From Chloroflexota bacterium (lineage in GTDB: Bacteria; Chloroflexota; Chloroflexia; Thermomicrobiales; UBA6265), in NCBI GenBank assembly GCA_023423795.1, contig JAFAEX010000158.1, positions 9,082-73,081 of the forward strand: a stretch of 64,000 bases of DNA. Direction: 5' to 3'. Below are positions 36,128 through 44,981 of this stretch, in pieces. The notes under the pieces were generated by a model. That model ran no database searches. It had not been told where the DNA came from and saw only the letters and a list, made by a program, of their open reading frames with translations. Each line of letters opens with the position of its first letter. Position 1 is the first letter of the stretch. A program made the position numbers and the translations under genes.

Positions 36128-36321
36128 GGTTCATCCCCCTTGACCCTGCGGCCAGCGGCGTCGCCGGCCCGGTTTTCTTCGGCTCCCAGCGGCCTTGGGG
36201 ACGGCGCCGCAACCATTACGCCACGTCCTGACCGGACGTGGACGCAGGAACCGGGGTGCCCCCGAATGCGTGGCCGGAGCGGCTCGTAGCCCGGTCTCCG
36301 CAACGGCGCGAAGGAACGCCG

Positions 36322-36349
36322 GCGGCCCCGAGGACTCCCTAGGGGCCGC
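36322..36349 (-). terminator. hairpin downstream of the sugar ABC binding-protein gene
   Basis: A 12-bp GC stem with one mismatch (36322-36333 with 36338-36349), 28 nt past the stop of the binding-protein gene on the minus strand. It nearly repeats the tRNA-Gly terminator arms. The T-run is weak. Confidence 0.5.
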
Positions 36350-36377
36350 TTCGCGGTACGCAATTGGCGATCCGCCG

Positions 36378-37757
36378 TCAGACCCCGGCGGCGACTTTCT
36401 CGGCGGCCCACTGCTTATACCGCTCGAGCAGCAACCGGTTGGCCTGCCGCCACTTGTCGGCCACGTCCTGCGTGAACGCGGCGGCCTGTTCCGGGGAGTC
36501 CATCTGGCCGGTGATGAGCTGCACCTGCGCGGTGTTGAACCCGTTGAACCAGACGTCGAACGGCACGTAATTCTCGATCTGCGGGGCCGGATTCTCGGTT
36601 GCCCAGTCGAACACCTCGCGCACGAGCGGGTCGGTGATCGTTTCCGGATCGAAGCGGTCGTCCGCCGGCGGCACGCCGGTCGCCTCGTAGTAGGCGGCGA
36701 GTTGTTCCGGGGTGTGGAGGAACGTGATGAAGTTTGCCGCGATCGCTTGCTGCTCCGGGCTCGACCAGCTCGTCACCGCCAGCGTCTGCGAGGTCGAGGT
36801 CAGCCGGTCGGCGAAGGGGCCGTCGCCGGTCGGCGGCAACTTCATCACACCGGCGTTGTCGGGGCCGATGGCCTCAACGTAGGACGCCATCTCGGAACCG
36901 GTGATCAGCGTCAGGCCGGCCTTGCCCTGCGTCACCAGTTGCTGCCCGGAATACATGTCCAGCGAGGCTACGTCCTCGGGGAAGGCCTTGCGCTCGTACA
37001 GTTCCTGCCAGCGGGCGAAGAAGTCCACGTAGGCGGGATCGGTGAAACTGGTCTCGCCGGTGACGGCCTGGAGCACCTCGCCGACGCCCTCCACCTGCTG
37101 GATCAGGCTGTCGAGCAGGAAGCGGCCGGCGCCCCAGGTGTCCTTCGCGCCGAAGCCGATCAGCGGCATCCCGGCGGCGGCGAAGGCGTCGGCGGCGGCG
37201 AGGAACCCGTCCCACGTCGCCGGCGGGTTCTCCGGGTCCAGCCCGGTGGCGGTGAACGCCGCCTTATTGTAGATGAGCGGGTACGACGGCTGAAGGTACC
37301 ACGCCGCCGACCAGATCTTGCCTTCGAAGGTGGCCTCGTCGCCGTTGAGGTAGTGGGACGCTTCCTCCATCCCGACGAGGTCGGAGATGGGCACGATCCA
37401 GCCCTTCCAGGCCGGGTCCATCGTATAGATCCCGCCCCAGAGGTACATGATGTTCGGGCCCTGCTTCGCCTGCCCGGCGGCCTCGTAGGAAGGCAGCAGG
37501 GCATCGGTGGAGAGCAGATTGTTGTTGAAGGTGACGTTCGGGTGCGCCTCGACGTAGGCCGCCTGCGCGGCTTCCAGCCACGCTTCGGAGCCGGGCGCCT
37601 CGGTTTCGCCCCACCACCAGAAGTCGATCTGCACCGGATCGGTCGGCAGCGCCGCGTCCTGCGCGGATGCCCGCCGCGCCGCCGGCAGCACGCCGGCGGT
37701 CGCGCCGAGCGCCGCCGCGCCGAACCCGATCAGCCCGCGCCTCGACAGGTTTGCCAT
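36378..37757 (-). CDS. sugar ABC transporter substrate-binding protein, Tat-type signal
   Basis: A 459-residue extracellular solute-binding protein of family 1. The N-terminus MANLSRRGLIGFGAAALG carries a twin-arginine motif before a hydrophobic core and an ASAQ cleavage site, so it is probably exported folded. The mature part begins DFWWWGETEAPGSEAW and has the clan pattern of alternating domains, with WSAAWYLQPSYPLIYNKAAF and the TPEQLAAYYEATGVPP end. It would capture a sugar or oligosaccharide for the two permeases encoded just upstream. The ATG at 37757 follows GGAGGACGAAGGCG. No ATPase gene is linked, so a shared MsmX/UgpC-type ATPase is likely. Confidence 0.92.
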   Translation of the reverse strand: MANLSRRGLIGFGAAALGATAGVLPAARRASAQDAALPTDPVQIDFWWWGETEAPGSEAWLEAAQAAYVEAHPNVTFNNNLLSTDALLPSYEAAGQAKQGPNIMYLWGGIYTMDPAWKGWIVPISDLVGMEEASHYLNGDEATFEGKIWSAAWYLQPSYPLIYNKAAFTATGLDPENPPATWDGFLAAADAFAAAGMPLIGFGAKDTWGAGRFLLDSLIQQVEGVGEVLQAVTGETSFTDPAYVDFFARWQELYERKAFPEDVASLDMYSGQQLVTQGKAGLTLITGSEMASYVEAIGPDNAGVMKLPPTGDGPFADRLTSTSQTLAVTSWSSPEQQAIAANFITFLHTPEQLAAYYEATGVPPADDRFDPETITDPLVREVFDWATENPAPQIENYVPFDVWFNGFNTAQVQLITGQMDSPEQAAAFTQDVADKWRQANRLLLERYKQWAAEKVAAGV

Positions 37758-37816
37758 CGCCTTCGTCCTCCGCGTTCCGCCCGGCGCGGGACCGGTCCCA
37801 CGCCGCCCGGCGGCGG

Positions 37817-38695
37817 TCATTCTTTGACCGCGCCCGCCAGGAGACCGCTCATGAAGAACCGCTGCCCGAACACGTAGAGCAGCAGCAACGGGATGGCCGA
37901 GATGGTCGCCCCGGCCATCACCAGCGGGATGTCCACGGTGTTTTTGCCCTTCAGCAGCGCCAGCCCGGCCTGCAACGTGCGGGACTGTTCGTTCTGGAGC
38001 ATGACCACCGCGATCAGCAGTTCGTTCCACGCCCACAGCGCGTTGACGATCCCCAGCGTCAGCAGGGCGGGCCGCACCAGCGGCACCACGATCGTCCACA
38101 GGATGCGCAGGTGCCCCGCGCCCTCGACGATGGCGGCCTCGTAGAGTTCGCCGGGGATTCCCTCGATGAAGCGCACCATCAGGAAAACCGAGAACGGGAA
38201 CATCAGCCCGGCGTAGGCGACGATCACCGCGTCGAAGTGGTTGACCCGGCCGAGCGCCGTCATCAGCGAGAAGAGCGGCAGGAGCATGACGATCGGCGGC
38301 ACGACCATCAGGAAGACGAAGACCCGCAGCAGCGTCGCCGAGCCGCGGAACGGGAGCCGCACGAAGACGTAGGCCGCCGGCATGCAGACCAGCGTCACCA
38401 GCAGCACGGAGCCGCCGGTGACGATCAGGGAGTTGACGATCCAGCGCCCCATGTTCTCACCGAAGGCGCGGGCGAAGTTGTCTAGCGTGAAGGCGGCCGG
38501 CCAGCCGAACGGCGCGCTGATGTAGTCGCCCTGCGTGCGCAGCGCGCTCCAGGCCATGAACCACAGCGGGAAGAGCGCCACCGCCGATCCGAGGAGCAGC
38601 AGCGCCTGCTGGATGGCCCCGCCAATCCTGCGGCGCGTCCGGGCGCTGAGGCGCGGCGGGGCGGGGGAGGGTTCGAAGTTGGCCACCGCGCTCAT
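37817..38695 (-). CDS. carbohydrate ABC transporter permease (MalG type)
   Basis: A 292-residue inner-membrane permease with six predicted helices. The ATPase-docking EAA loop is present as YEAAIVEGAGHLRILWTIVVP, and the C-terminus LLYVFGQRFFMSGLLAGAVKE is the typical MalG-type ending. The ATG at 38695 overlaps the stop of the other permease gene by 4 nt. The binding-protein gene follows after 59 nt. Confidence 0.94.
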   Translation of the reverse strand: MSAVANFEPSPAPPRLSARTRRRIGGAIQQALLLLGSAVALFPLWFMAWSALRTQGDYISAPFGWPAAFTLDNFARAFGENMGRWIVNSLIVTGGSVLLVTLVCMPAAYVFVRLPFRGSATLLRVFVFLMVVPPIVMLLPLFSLMTALGRVNHFDAVIVAYAGLMFPFSVFLMVRFIEGIPGELYEAAIVEGAGHLRILWTIVVPLVRPALLTLGIVNALWAWNELLIAVVMLQNEQSRTLQAGLALLKGKNTVDIPLVMAGATISAIPLLLLYVFGQRFFMSGLLAGAVKE

Positions 38696-39666
38696 CGGGA
38701 ACCTCCCCGGCCAGCGACGCGCGGCGCGACGAGCGATACGCCGGCGACGACGATCGCCGTCACGAGCACGACGGTCGCCGCCGCCGCCGCGAGGTTCATC
38801 TGCGCCGTCGTGAAGGCGTTCTGGTAGATGTAGAGGTCTGCCGTCATCGTCGCGTTCCCGGGACCGCCGTTGGTGATGACGAATACGTAGGAGAACGTCC
38901 AGACCGCCACGGTGATGACGGCGGTGATGGCGAAGAAGCCGATCACCGAGGCGAGTTGCGGCAGCGTCACGTCCCGGTGCGCCCGCCAGCGCGTCGCGCC
39001 GTCCACCATCGCCGCCTCCAGCGGTTCGGTGGAAAGCGACAGCAGCCGCGCCACGAACAGGACGATGCCCAGCACGCATTCGCGCCAGACCATCACCGCG
39101 CCGATCGAGACCAAGGCCAGCGAGGGGTCGCCCAGCCAGTCGCGCTGGAGGAGCCCGAGCCCGGCCGCGCCGAGCATCTGGTTCAGCGCCCCGTTGCGGG
39201 TCAGGATCTGGGAGAACGCGATGCCGCTTACCGGGATCGAGACGATGTACGGCACGAACAGCAGGAAGCGGTACACCGGCGCCGATCTGCGTTGTTCGTA
39301 GAGCAGGATGGCGAACACCAGCGCGACGACGACCATCACCGGCACGCAGGCCATCAGCAGCAGGTTGTTGCGGACGCTGGTGAGAAACAGCGGGTCGGTC
39401 AGCACGAGCCGGTAGTTGTCCACCCCGACGTACATGGAGAACGACCCGAGCGATTGCACGAGGCTCATCCGGACGAGGGCGTAGACGGGATAGAGGAACG
39501 TGAACGCGACCAGCGCCAACCCCGGCAGCAGGAACAGCAGCGCGGCCCGGCCATCGCCCCGGCGGTAGCGCGGGCGGTGGTCGTCCCGGTGGTCGAGGCG
39601 CCCCGGCGCGCGCCCAACGGCGCGCCGGGGCAGCGCCAGCGCGTCGCTCCGTTGCTCGGCAACCAC
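38692..39666 (-). CDS. carbohydrate ABC transporter permease (MalF type)
   Basis: A 324-residue permease with six transmembrane helices. The EAA loop is LEAAMVDGATRWRAHRDVTLP. The first helix is ALLFLLPGLALVAFTFLYPV and YIVSIPVSGIAFSQILTRNG is the usual mid-protein block. The GTG at 39666 follows AGGAGGAGACCGGCCC. It opens the importer operon and is divergent from the mutarotase gene, 150 nt away. Confidence 0.93.
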   Translation of the reverse strand: MVAEQRSDALALPRRAVGRAPGRLDHRDDHRPRYRRGDGRAALLFLLPGLALVAFTFLYPVYALVRMSLVQSLGSFSMYVGVDNYRLVLTDPLFLTSVRNNLLLMACVPVMVVVALVFAILLYEQRRSAPVYRFLLFVPYIVSIPVSGIAFSQILTRNGALNQMLGAAGLGLLQRDWLGDPSLALVSIGAVMVWRECVLGIVLFVARLLSLSTEPLEAAMVDGATRWRAHRDVTLPQLASVIGFFAITAVITVAVWTFSYVFVITNGGPGNATMTADLYIYQNAFTTAQMNLAAAAATVVLVTAIVVAGVSLVAPRVAGRGGSR

Positions 39667-39708
39667 GGGCCGGTCTCCTCCTGCCGGAGACGGTTTGCAC
39701 GACGGGCG

Positions 39709-39720
39709 GTAAACGATTCC
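39709..39720. promoter_or_regulatory. LacI-type operator in the divergent sugar promoter region
   Basis: GTAAACGATTCC matches the LacI/GalR-family consensus GNAANCGNTTNC at every fixed position. It lies between the two divergent operons. On the minus strand a TATCAT -10 candidate lies about 25 bp away. No LacI-type regulator gene is in the window. Confidence 0.55.
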
Positions 39721-39816
39721 CGCCAATGCTTGGGTAGGGCATGATACACGCACGATGCTTGAAATCGCGCGCCCGTCGCCGGCCGCGCCGCGCCACGGGG
39801 AAGAGGGGGTTGCCCG

Positions 39817-40800
39817 GTGCGGGACTGGAGCGCCGACTGGAGTTACCGCGGCCAGCCGGCGGTGGTCATCGAGAGCCGGCGGCTGCGCGTCGTGGTCTTG
39901 CCCGACCTCGGCGGCAAGATCTGGTCGATCCGCGACAAGGCGCACGACCGGGAACTGCTGTGGCACAACCCGCGGGTGCCACCGTCCTCGGCGCCGTTCG
40001 GCGCGCGCTACGACGACTGGTTCGCCGGCGGCTGGGACGACCTGTTCCCGAACGATGCCCCGGTGCTCCTCGACGGGCAGCCGCTGCCGGACCACGGGGA
40101 GTGGTGGGCGCGCCCGTGCCGGTGGCGCATCGACGAGGAGCCGGGGACGCTGCGCCTCGTGCTTTCCGGCCTCGGCCTGGTCACCCCGCACCGTTGGGAG
40201 CGCGTCATCGAACTGCGTGAGGACGAGCGGGCGATCTGGTGCTCGACCACCATTCGCAACGAGGGGCACGCGCCGTTGCCGTTCCTTTGGCGCATCCATC
40301 CGGCGTTGCCGGCGACGCCCGGGTCCCGCATCGAGATCCCGTCGGAGCACGTCGTCATTGAGGCGGCGTCGTCGCCGGGCCTCGACCGTCGCCCGTTCGC
40401 CTGGCCGCTGGCGCGCACGACCGATGGCGGCGTGTCGAACCTCGGCGTCTGCCCCGAACCGGGCCACGAGAGGATGCTGCAGGCGTACGCGACCCGGCTC
40501 CGCGCCGGCTGGTGCGCCCTCACCGGCGCGGACGGCCTCGGCGTCGGCTTCGCGTTCGATCCGGCCGCGATCGACACGGTGACGTTGTTCGCCACGTTCG
40601 GCGGCTGGCGCGGGTTGAGCACCGTCATCCTCGAACCGGGGGTCGGCTGGCCCTCCGACCTCGACAAGGCGCGGGCCAACGGCAGCGCCCGGGTCATCGC
40701 TCCCGGGGAGACGACCGAATTCGCCATAACGATGGTCGCCTACGAGGGCGTCGGCCGGGTCGAGGACATCGGCCGCGACGGCGTCGTTCGCGGCCGCTGA
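39817..40800 (+). CDS. aldose-epimerase-fold protein (DUF5107-like)
   Basis: A 327-residue protein with the beta-sandwich pattern of galactose mutarotases: VVLPDLGGKIWSIRDKAHDRELLWHN and GWDDLFPNDAPV, then WRIHPALPATPG. It probably interconverts sugar anomers or binds a carbohydrate. The catalytic His/Glu cannot be placed with certainty. The GTG at 39817 has AGAGGGGG before it. It heads a three-gene run with an SDR and an enolase-family gene, opposite a sugar importer, so it should act on the imported sugar. Confidence 0.78.
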   Translation: MRDWSADWSYRGQPAVVIESRRLRVVVLPDLGGKIWSIRDKAHDRELLWHNPRVPPSSAPFGARYDDWFAGGWDDLFPNDAPVLLDGQPLPDHGEWWARPCRWRIDEEPGTLRLVLSGLGLVTPHRWERVIELREDERAIWCSTTIRNEGHAPLPFLWRIHPALPATPGSRIEIPSEHVVIEAASSPGLDRRPFAWPLARTTDGGVSNLGVCPEPGHERMLQAYATRLRAGWCALTGADGLGVGFAFDPAAIDTVTLFATFGGWRGLSTVILEPGVGWPSDLDKARANGSARVIAPGETTEFAITMVAYEGVGRVEDIGRDGVVRGR

Positions 40801-40817
40801 GCGAAGGGGAGGAAAGC

Positions 40818-41561
40818 GTGCTGCTTGCCGGCAGGTCGGCGCTGGTAACGGGAGGAACCCACGGCATCGGGGCCGCAATCGTCGAACGGTTCCGGCGGGA
40901 AGGCGCGCGGGTGGCGACCGTGGCCCGTGAATCACCGGATTCGCTCGCGCCCGGCGTGGCGTTCGAGCGGTTCGACCTCGCGGATCACGCCGCAATCCCG
41001 GCGCTGGTCGAGCGGGTCGAGGCCGCGGTCGGGCCGCTGGACGTGCTGGTCAACAACGCCGGCATCTGGATCGAGACACCCTCGATCGGGCTGGACCCGG
41101 CCGATTGGGCGCGGGTGATTGCGGTGAACCTGACCGCTCCGGTCCTGCTGGCGACCGCGGCGGCGCAGGGGATGGCGGCGCGCGGCTACGGCCGGATCGT
41201 CAACGTCACCTCCATCCACGGCCGGTTTGCGGTCGAGAACGCGCTCGCCTACGCCTCGGCCAAGGGTGGCCTGGAGCAGGCGACGCGCAACCTCGCCGTC
41301 GATCTTGCGCCGCGCGGCATCCTCGTGAACGCGGTTGCGCCAGGATTCATCTCGACCCGCCTCAGCGTGGTCGATGGAGTCCACGAGCGCGACGCCGACT
41401 GGTTCAGGACGGTCTACGTCGGAAACGGCAAGATCCCGTTGCGCCGCCATGCGGAACCGGCCGAGGTGGCCGGGCATGTGGCGTGGCTGGCGAGCGGCGA
41501 GAATGGCTACGTCACCGGGCAGGTGCTCGGGGTGGACGGCGGGCTGAGCGTCACGTTCTGA
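40818..41561 (+). CDS. short-chain dehydrogenase/reductase
   Basis: A 247-residue SDR oxidoreductase. The cofactor motif is VTGGTHGIGAAIVE, NNAG is in VLVNNAGIWIE, and the catalytic set is Ser in NVTSIHGRF with Tyr and Lys in YASAKGG. The end GYVTGQVLGVDGGLSV is typical. Arg after the glycine motif region hints at NADP preference, uncertain. It would oxidise a sugar or sugar acid in this locus. The GTG at 40818 follows GGGAGGAAAGC, 17 nt after the mutarotase stop. Confidence 0.92.
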   Translation: MLLAGRSALVTGGTHGIGAAIVERFRREGARVATVARESPDSLAPGVAFERFDLADHAAIPALVERVEAAVGPLDVLVNNAGIWIETPSIGLDPADWARVIAVNLTAPVLLATAAAQGMAARGYGRIVNVTSIHGRFAVENALAYASAKGGLEQATRNLAVDLAPRGILVNAVAPGFISTRLSVVDGVHERDADWFRTVYVGNGKIPLRRHAEPAEVAGHVAWLASGENGYVTGQVLGVDGGLSVTF

Positions 41562-41592
41562 CGCGAGATTCACGCTAGGGGAGAACGACACG

Positions 41593-42771
41593 GTGCGAAT
41601 CGAAGCGGTCGATTTCTACTACCTTTCCATGCCCGAGGTGCTCGACATCGGCGACGGCAGCCAGGATCTCTGCCTCGTCCGCGTGCAGGCAGGCGGGCAC
41701 GTCGGCTGGGGCGAGTGCGAAGCGGCGCCGCTGCCGTCGATCGCCGCGCTCGTTTGCCCGATGAGCCACTCCGCCTGCAAACCGGTGCAGGCGTCGGTCC
41801 TCGGCCAGGCGCTGGACGGGCCGGAGGACATCGCCCGGATCAACCGCCTCGTCCGCGAGAACTCGTTCGACCTGTTGCAGGCCGACCACACGCTCTCCGG
41901 GATCGACATGGCGCTGTGGGACCTGCTCGGCCGGGTTCGCGGCGAGCCGGCCTGGAAACTGCTCGGGCTGGAGCGGGCCGAGCCGCGCGTCCCCTACGCC
42001 TCGGTCCTATTCGGCGACGACGCGCAAGAAACGATGGAGAAGGCGCGCGGCATCCGCGAGCAGGGATACAGGGCGGCCAAGTTCGGATGGGGGCCCTACG
42101 GCGCGGGCACGGTCGAGGCCGATGCCGACCAGGTGATGGCCGCTCGCGAAGGCCTTGGGCCTGACGGGTTCGTCCTCGTCGATGCCGGTACGATCTGGGG
42201 CGAAGACGTCGAGCGCGCCCGGCTGCGGCTGCCCGCGCTAAAGGAAGCCGGCGCGCTGTGGCTGGAGGAGCCGTTCCCCGGCGGCGCGGTCTGGGCCTAC
42301 GCCGACCTCGCGCGCGATGCGGCGCCGGTGAAACTCGCCGGCGGGGAGGGCGCGCACAACGCGCTGCAGGCCCGCCAACTCATCGACGGGGGCGGCATCG
42401 GCTACGTCCAGATCGATGCCGGACGCATCGGCGGTTTGACCACCTCGAAGGAGGTGGCCGACTACGCCCACGCGCGCGGCGTCATCTACGTGAACCACAC
42501 CTTCACCAGCCACCTCGCGCTGTCGGCCAGCCTCCAGCCGTGGGCGGACCACCCGGCGGGCGCGATCTGCGAATACCCGGTCGAACCGAAGGCGCTCGCG
42601 TGGGAGGCCACGAAGGGCCACCTGCTGGTCGGGCATGACGGCATGGTGCGCATCCCCGACGGTCCCGGTCTGGGTCTCGATCCGGACCTCGATGCGCTGG
42701 CCCGGTACCTCGTCCCGGTCGAGATCCGCGTGGCGGGAAAGACGCTGTACAGCACGCCGACGCTCGCCTGA
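41593..42771 (+). CDS. mandelate racemase/muconate lactonizing enzyme family dehydratase
   Basis: A 392-residue enolase-superfamily protein, most likely a sugar-acid dehydratase. The metal ligands are seen in LVDAGTIWGED (Asp), WLEEPFPGG (Glu) and KLAGGEGAHN (Glu). A KFGW motif after REQGYRAA is the likely basic-residue position, and NHTFTSHLALSASL is the C-terminal catalytic region with a His. The specific acid (galactonate, gluconate, others) is not deducible. The GTG at 41593 follows AGGGGAGAACGACAC. With the SDR and mutarotase it could convert a sugar to a 2-keto-3-deoxy acid. Confidence 0.9.
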   Translation: MRIEAVDFYYLSMPEVLDIGDGSQDLCLVRVQAGGHVGWGECEAAPLPSIAALVCPMSHSACKPVQASVLGQALDGPEDIARINRLVRENSFDLLQADHTLSGIDMALWDLLGRVRGEPAWKLLGLERAEPRVPYASVLFGDDAQETMEKARGIREQGYRAAKFGWGPYGAGTVEADADQVMAAREGLGPDGFVLVDAGTIWGEDVERARLRLPALKEAGALWLEEPFPGGAVWAYADLARDAAPVKLAGGEGAHNALQARQLIDGGGIGYVQIDAGRIGGLTTSKEVADYAHARGVIYVNHTFTSHLALSASLQPWADHPAGAICEYPVEPKALAWEATKGHLLVGHDGMVRIPDGPGLGLDPDLDALARYLVPVEIRVAGKTLYSTPTLA

Positions 42772-42860
42772 TCCCGTCTTCCGGGGATTGCGATCCGGGC
42801 GGCGACCGTTATCGGCAAAGGTCGGTTCGCCCGAATGCGTCCTCGGTGGCCGCGCCCGCC

Positions 42861-42938
42861 GTCATTCCGGGCCCGTCGCGGGATCGCGTCATCCTGCTTT
42901 GGGAGACGGACAAGATCCCGCGACGGGCCCGGAATGAC
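42861..42938. repeat. dispersed palindromic element, 25-bp perfect arms
   Basis: Arms 42861-42885 and 42914-42938 are perfect inverted copies around a 28-nt centre. The arm begins GTCATTCCGGGCCCGTCG, the same family as at 14338 and 17641. It sits in the 446-bp gap 42772-43217, where no other gene is seen. Confidence 0.9.
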
Positions 42939-43150
42939 GACAGGTGTCGCGATGGTTAGGCAAGTACGAGTGCAGTCGGGCTGCGCCGCCTGGTGGCCGC
43001 CTTTCCTGGAACACCCGAACACTCTTCGCGTCGTGTGCGACGCTCCCCGCGTCCCGAGGGCATGCCACCTGCCCTTGGGAGGAACCCATAGTCACCTGGC
43101 GTTGGAGCAGAGAACAGCGATGGCCGCTCCAAAGGTCGGATTCCTTGCGC

Positions 43151-43179
43151 TTGAGGTTTAGTGTCGTCTAAACTATTTC
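43151..43179 (+). promoter_or_regulatory. promoter of the metal-importer operon
   Basis: TTGAGG (43151-43156) and TATTTC (43174-43179) are separated by 17 bp, and the DtxR-type palindrome fills the spacer. A second -10 candidate, TATCAT (43185-43190), has a poor -35. Confidence 0.5.
43156..43173. promoter_or_regulatory. operator for the DtxR/MntR-type regulator
   Basis: The 18-bp palindrome GTTTAG-N6-CTAAAC lies between the -35 and -10, where a bound repressor would block RNA polymerase. TTTAG/CTAAA halves resemble the TTAGG-type halves bound by DtxR-family repressors. The regulator is the last gene of the same operon, so autoregulation by Mn, Fe or Zn is the natural reading. Confidence 0.7.
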
Positions 43180-43217
43180 GGTCGTATCATGAAATTATCC
43201 TCGAGGGACCCTGATAG

Positions 43218-44171
43218 ATGCTCCGAATTCTTGAACCCACTGCCAGGCGGCGCGTGCTGATGGTCATGGCGGTGCTGCTCGTGCTGCCGCTGCTGGCGGC
43301 CTGCGGCGCAAACGGGCCGGCGGCGGAGCGCGACGGGCCGATGCGGATCGTCGCCACCACCGGGCAGGTGGCGGACCTCGCCCGGCAGGTTGGCGGTGAG
43401 TGGGTTTCGGTCGAGGCGCTGATGGGACCGGGGATTGACCCGCACCTCTACCGCGCTTCCGAAGGTGATGTCTCCAAACTCTCCGACGCCGACCTGATCC
43501 TCTACAACGGGCTCCGGCTCGAAGGGAAGATGGAGGACCTGCTCGAGCGCCTCTCCGAGCGCCGGCCGGTCGTGGCCGTCACCGACGGCATCGATCCCGA
43601 CGTGCTGCGCGCCGACCCCGCCGCGCCCGAGCACCCGGACCCCCACGTCTGGTTCGACCCAACGCTCTGGACGCAGGCGACCGATCGCGTCGCCGAAGCG
43701 CTGGCGGAACTCGACCCCGACCACGCGGACGTCTACCGCGCCAACGCCGAGCGCTACGCCGGCGAACTGGCGGCCCTCGACGCCGACGCGGCCGAGGCGT
43801 TGGCCGCCATCCCCGCCGAGCGCCGCGTGCTCGTCACCGCCCACGACGCCTTCGGGTACTTCGGCGACCGGTACGACGTCGAGGTCGTCGGGCTGCAGGG
43901 CATCTCGACCGAGAGCGAGGCCGGCATCGCCGACGTGTCGCGGATTGCCAACCTGATCGCCGATCGCGGCGTGCGCGCCATCTTCGTCGAGACCAGCGTT
44001 TCGCCGCGCACGGTCGAGGCGGTGCAGGCGGCCGTGCGCGACAGGGGCGGCGACGTCGCCATCGGCGGCTCGCTGTTCTCCGACGCCCTCGGCGAGCCGG
44101 GCACCGCGGAAGAAACCTACGCCGGCATGTTCCGGCACAACGTCGCCACCATCGTGGAGGCCCTGCAATGA
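43218..44171 (+). CDS. metal ABC transporter substrate-binding lipoprotein (Mn/Zn)
   Basis: A 317-residue cluster A-I metal-binding lipoprotein. The lipobox is LPLLAACG, with Cys the anchor. Metal ligands fit GIDPHLYRASEGD (His), HPDPHVWFDP (His), STESEAGIADV (Glu) and FSDALGEPG (Asp), a two-His/Glu/Asp set that favours Mn over Zn, though His-rich loops are absent. The ATG at 43218 has GAGGGA 9 nt before it. It overlaps the ATPase start by 4 nt. Confidence 0.92.
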   Translation: MLRILEPTARRRVLMVMAVLLVLPLLAACGANGPAAERDGPMRIVATTGQVADLARQVGGEWVSVEALMGPGIDPHLYRASEGDVSKLSDADLILYNGLRLEGKMEDLLERLSERRPVVAVTDGIDPDVLRADPAAPEHPDPHVWFDPTLWTQATDRVAEALAELDPDHADVYRANAERYAGELAALDADAAEALAAIPAERRVLVTAHDAFGYFGDRYDVEVVGLQGISTESEAGIADVSRIANLIADRGVRAIFVETSVSPRTVEAVQAAVRDRGGDVAIGGSLFSDALGEPGTAEETYAGMFRHNVATIVEALQ

Positions 44172-44968
44172 GTTATTTGCGCTCAGTGCCGACCGCGCCC
44201 GCGTCGCCGGCAGGTCCCGCTTTGTCCGTCACAGGCTTGACCGTCGCCTACCACGAGCAGCCGGTGCTCCTCGACGTTTCCGTTTCGATTCCCGCCGGGC
44301 GGCTCACCGCCATCGTGGGACCAAACGGCGCCGGCAAGAGCACGTTGATCAAGGCGGCGCTCGGACTGGTTCCCGCAATCTCGGGCACGACCCGCGTCTT
44401 TGGGCGGCCGCTGCGCAACGAGCGGCTGCGGGTTGCGTACGTTCCCCAGCGGACCAGCGTCGATTGGGATTTCCCGACCGACGCGCTGGATGTCGTCACG
44501 ATGGGACGCTACGGGCGTCTGGGCTGGTTGCGCCGCCCCGGGCCGGCGGACCGCGAGGCCGCGCTGGCCTGCCTCGCCGAAGTCGGCATGGCCGATCTCG
44601 CCCATCGCCAGATCAGCCAGTTGTCGGGCGGGCAGCAGCAGCGGGTGTTCCTCGCCCGCGCGCTCGCGCAGGGCGCGGATCTTTACCTGATGGACGAACC
44701 GTTCGCCGGCGTCGATGCCGCGACCGAGCGCGCCATCGTGGCACTGCTGCGCCGCCTTGGGGACGAGGGCAAAACGGTCGTCGCCGTCCACCACGACCTT
44801 TCCACCGTAGAGGAGTACTTCGACGAAGTCGTTCTCCTCAACCGGACCGTCATCGCCGCCGGGCCGGTCGCCCAGGCATTCAACGAGCAGAACTTGCGCC
44901 GCACCTACGGCGGCCGCATCGCCTTCCTCGGCGGAACCGCCGCGCCCGCCGTGCTGGCGGCGGACTGA
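44168..44968 (+). CDS. metal ABC transporter ATPase
   Basis: A 266-residue ATPase of the Mn/Zn importer. Walker A is VGPNGAGKSTLIK, the signature is LSGGQQQRVFLARAL, Walker B is LYLMDEPFAG, and the switch His is in VVAVHHDLS. The start overlaps the binding-protein gene (ATGA); the first permease starts 13 nt after the stop. It is the usual TroB/MntB-like component, which drives import with the two permeases. Confidence 0.95.
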   Translation: MSYLRSVPTAPASPAGPALSVTGLTVAYHEQPVLLDVSVSIPAGRLTAIVGPNGAGKSTLIKAALGLVPAISGTTRVFGRPLRNERLRVAYVPQRTSVDWDFPTDALDVVTMGRYGRLGWLRRPGPADREAALACLAEVGMADLAHRQISQLSGGQQQRVFLARALAQGADLYLMDEPFAGVDAATERAIVALLRRLGDEGKTVVAVHHDLSTVEEYFDEVVLLNRTVIAAGPVAQAFNEQNLRRTYGGRIAFLGGTAAPAVLAAD

Positions 44969-44981
44969 ACGGGAAGGCGAG

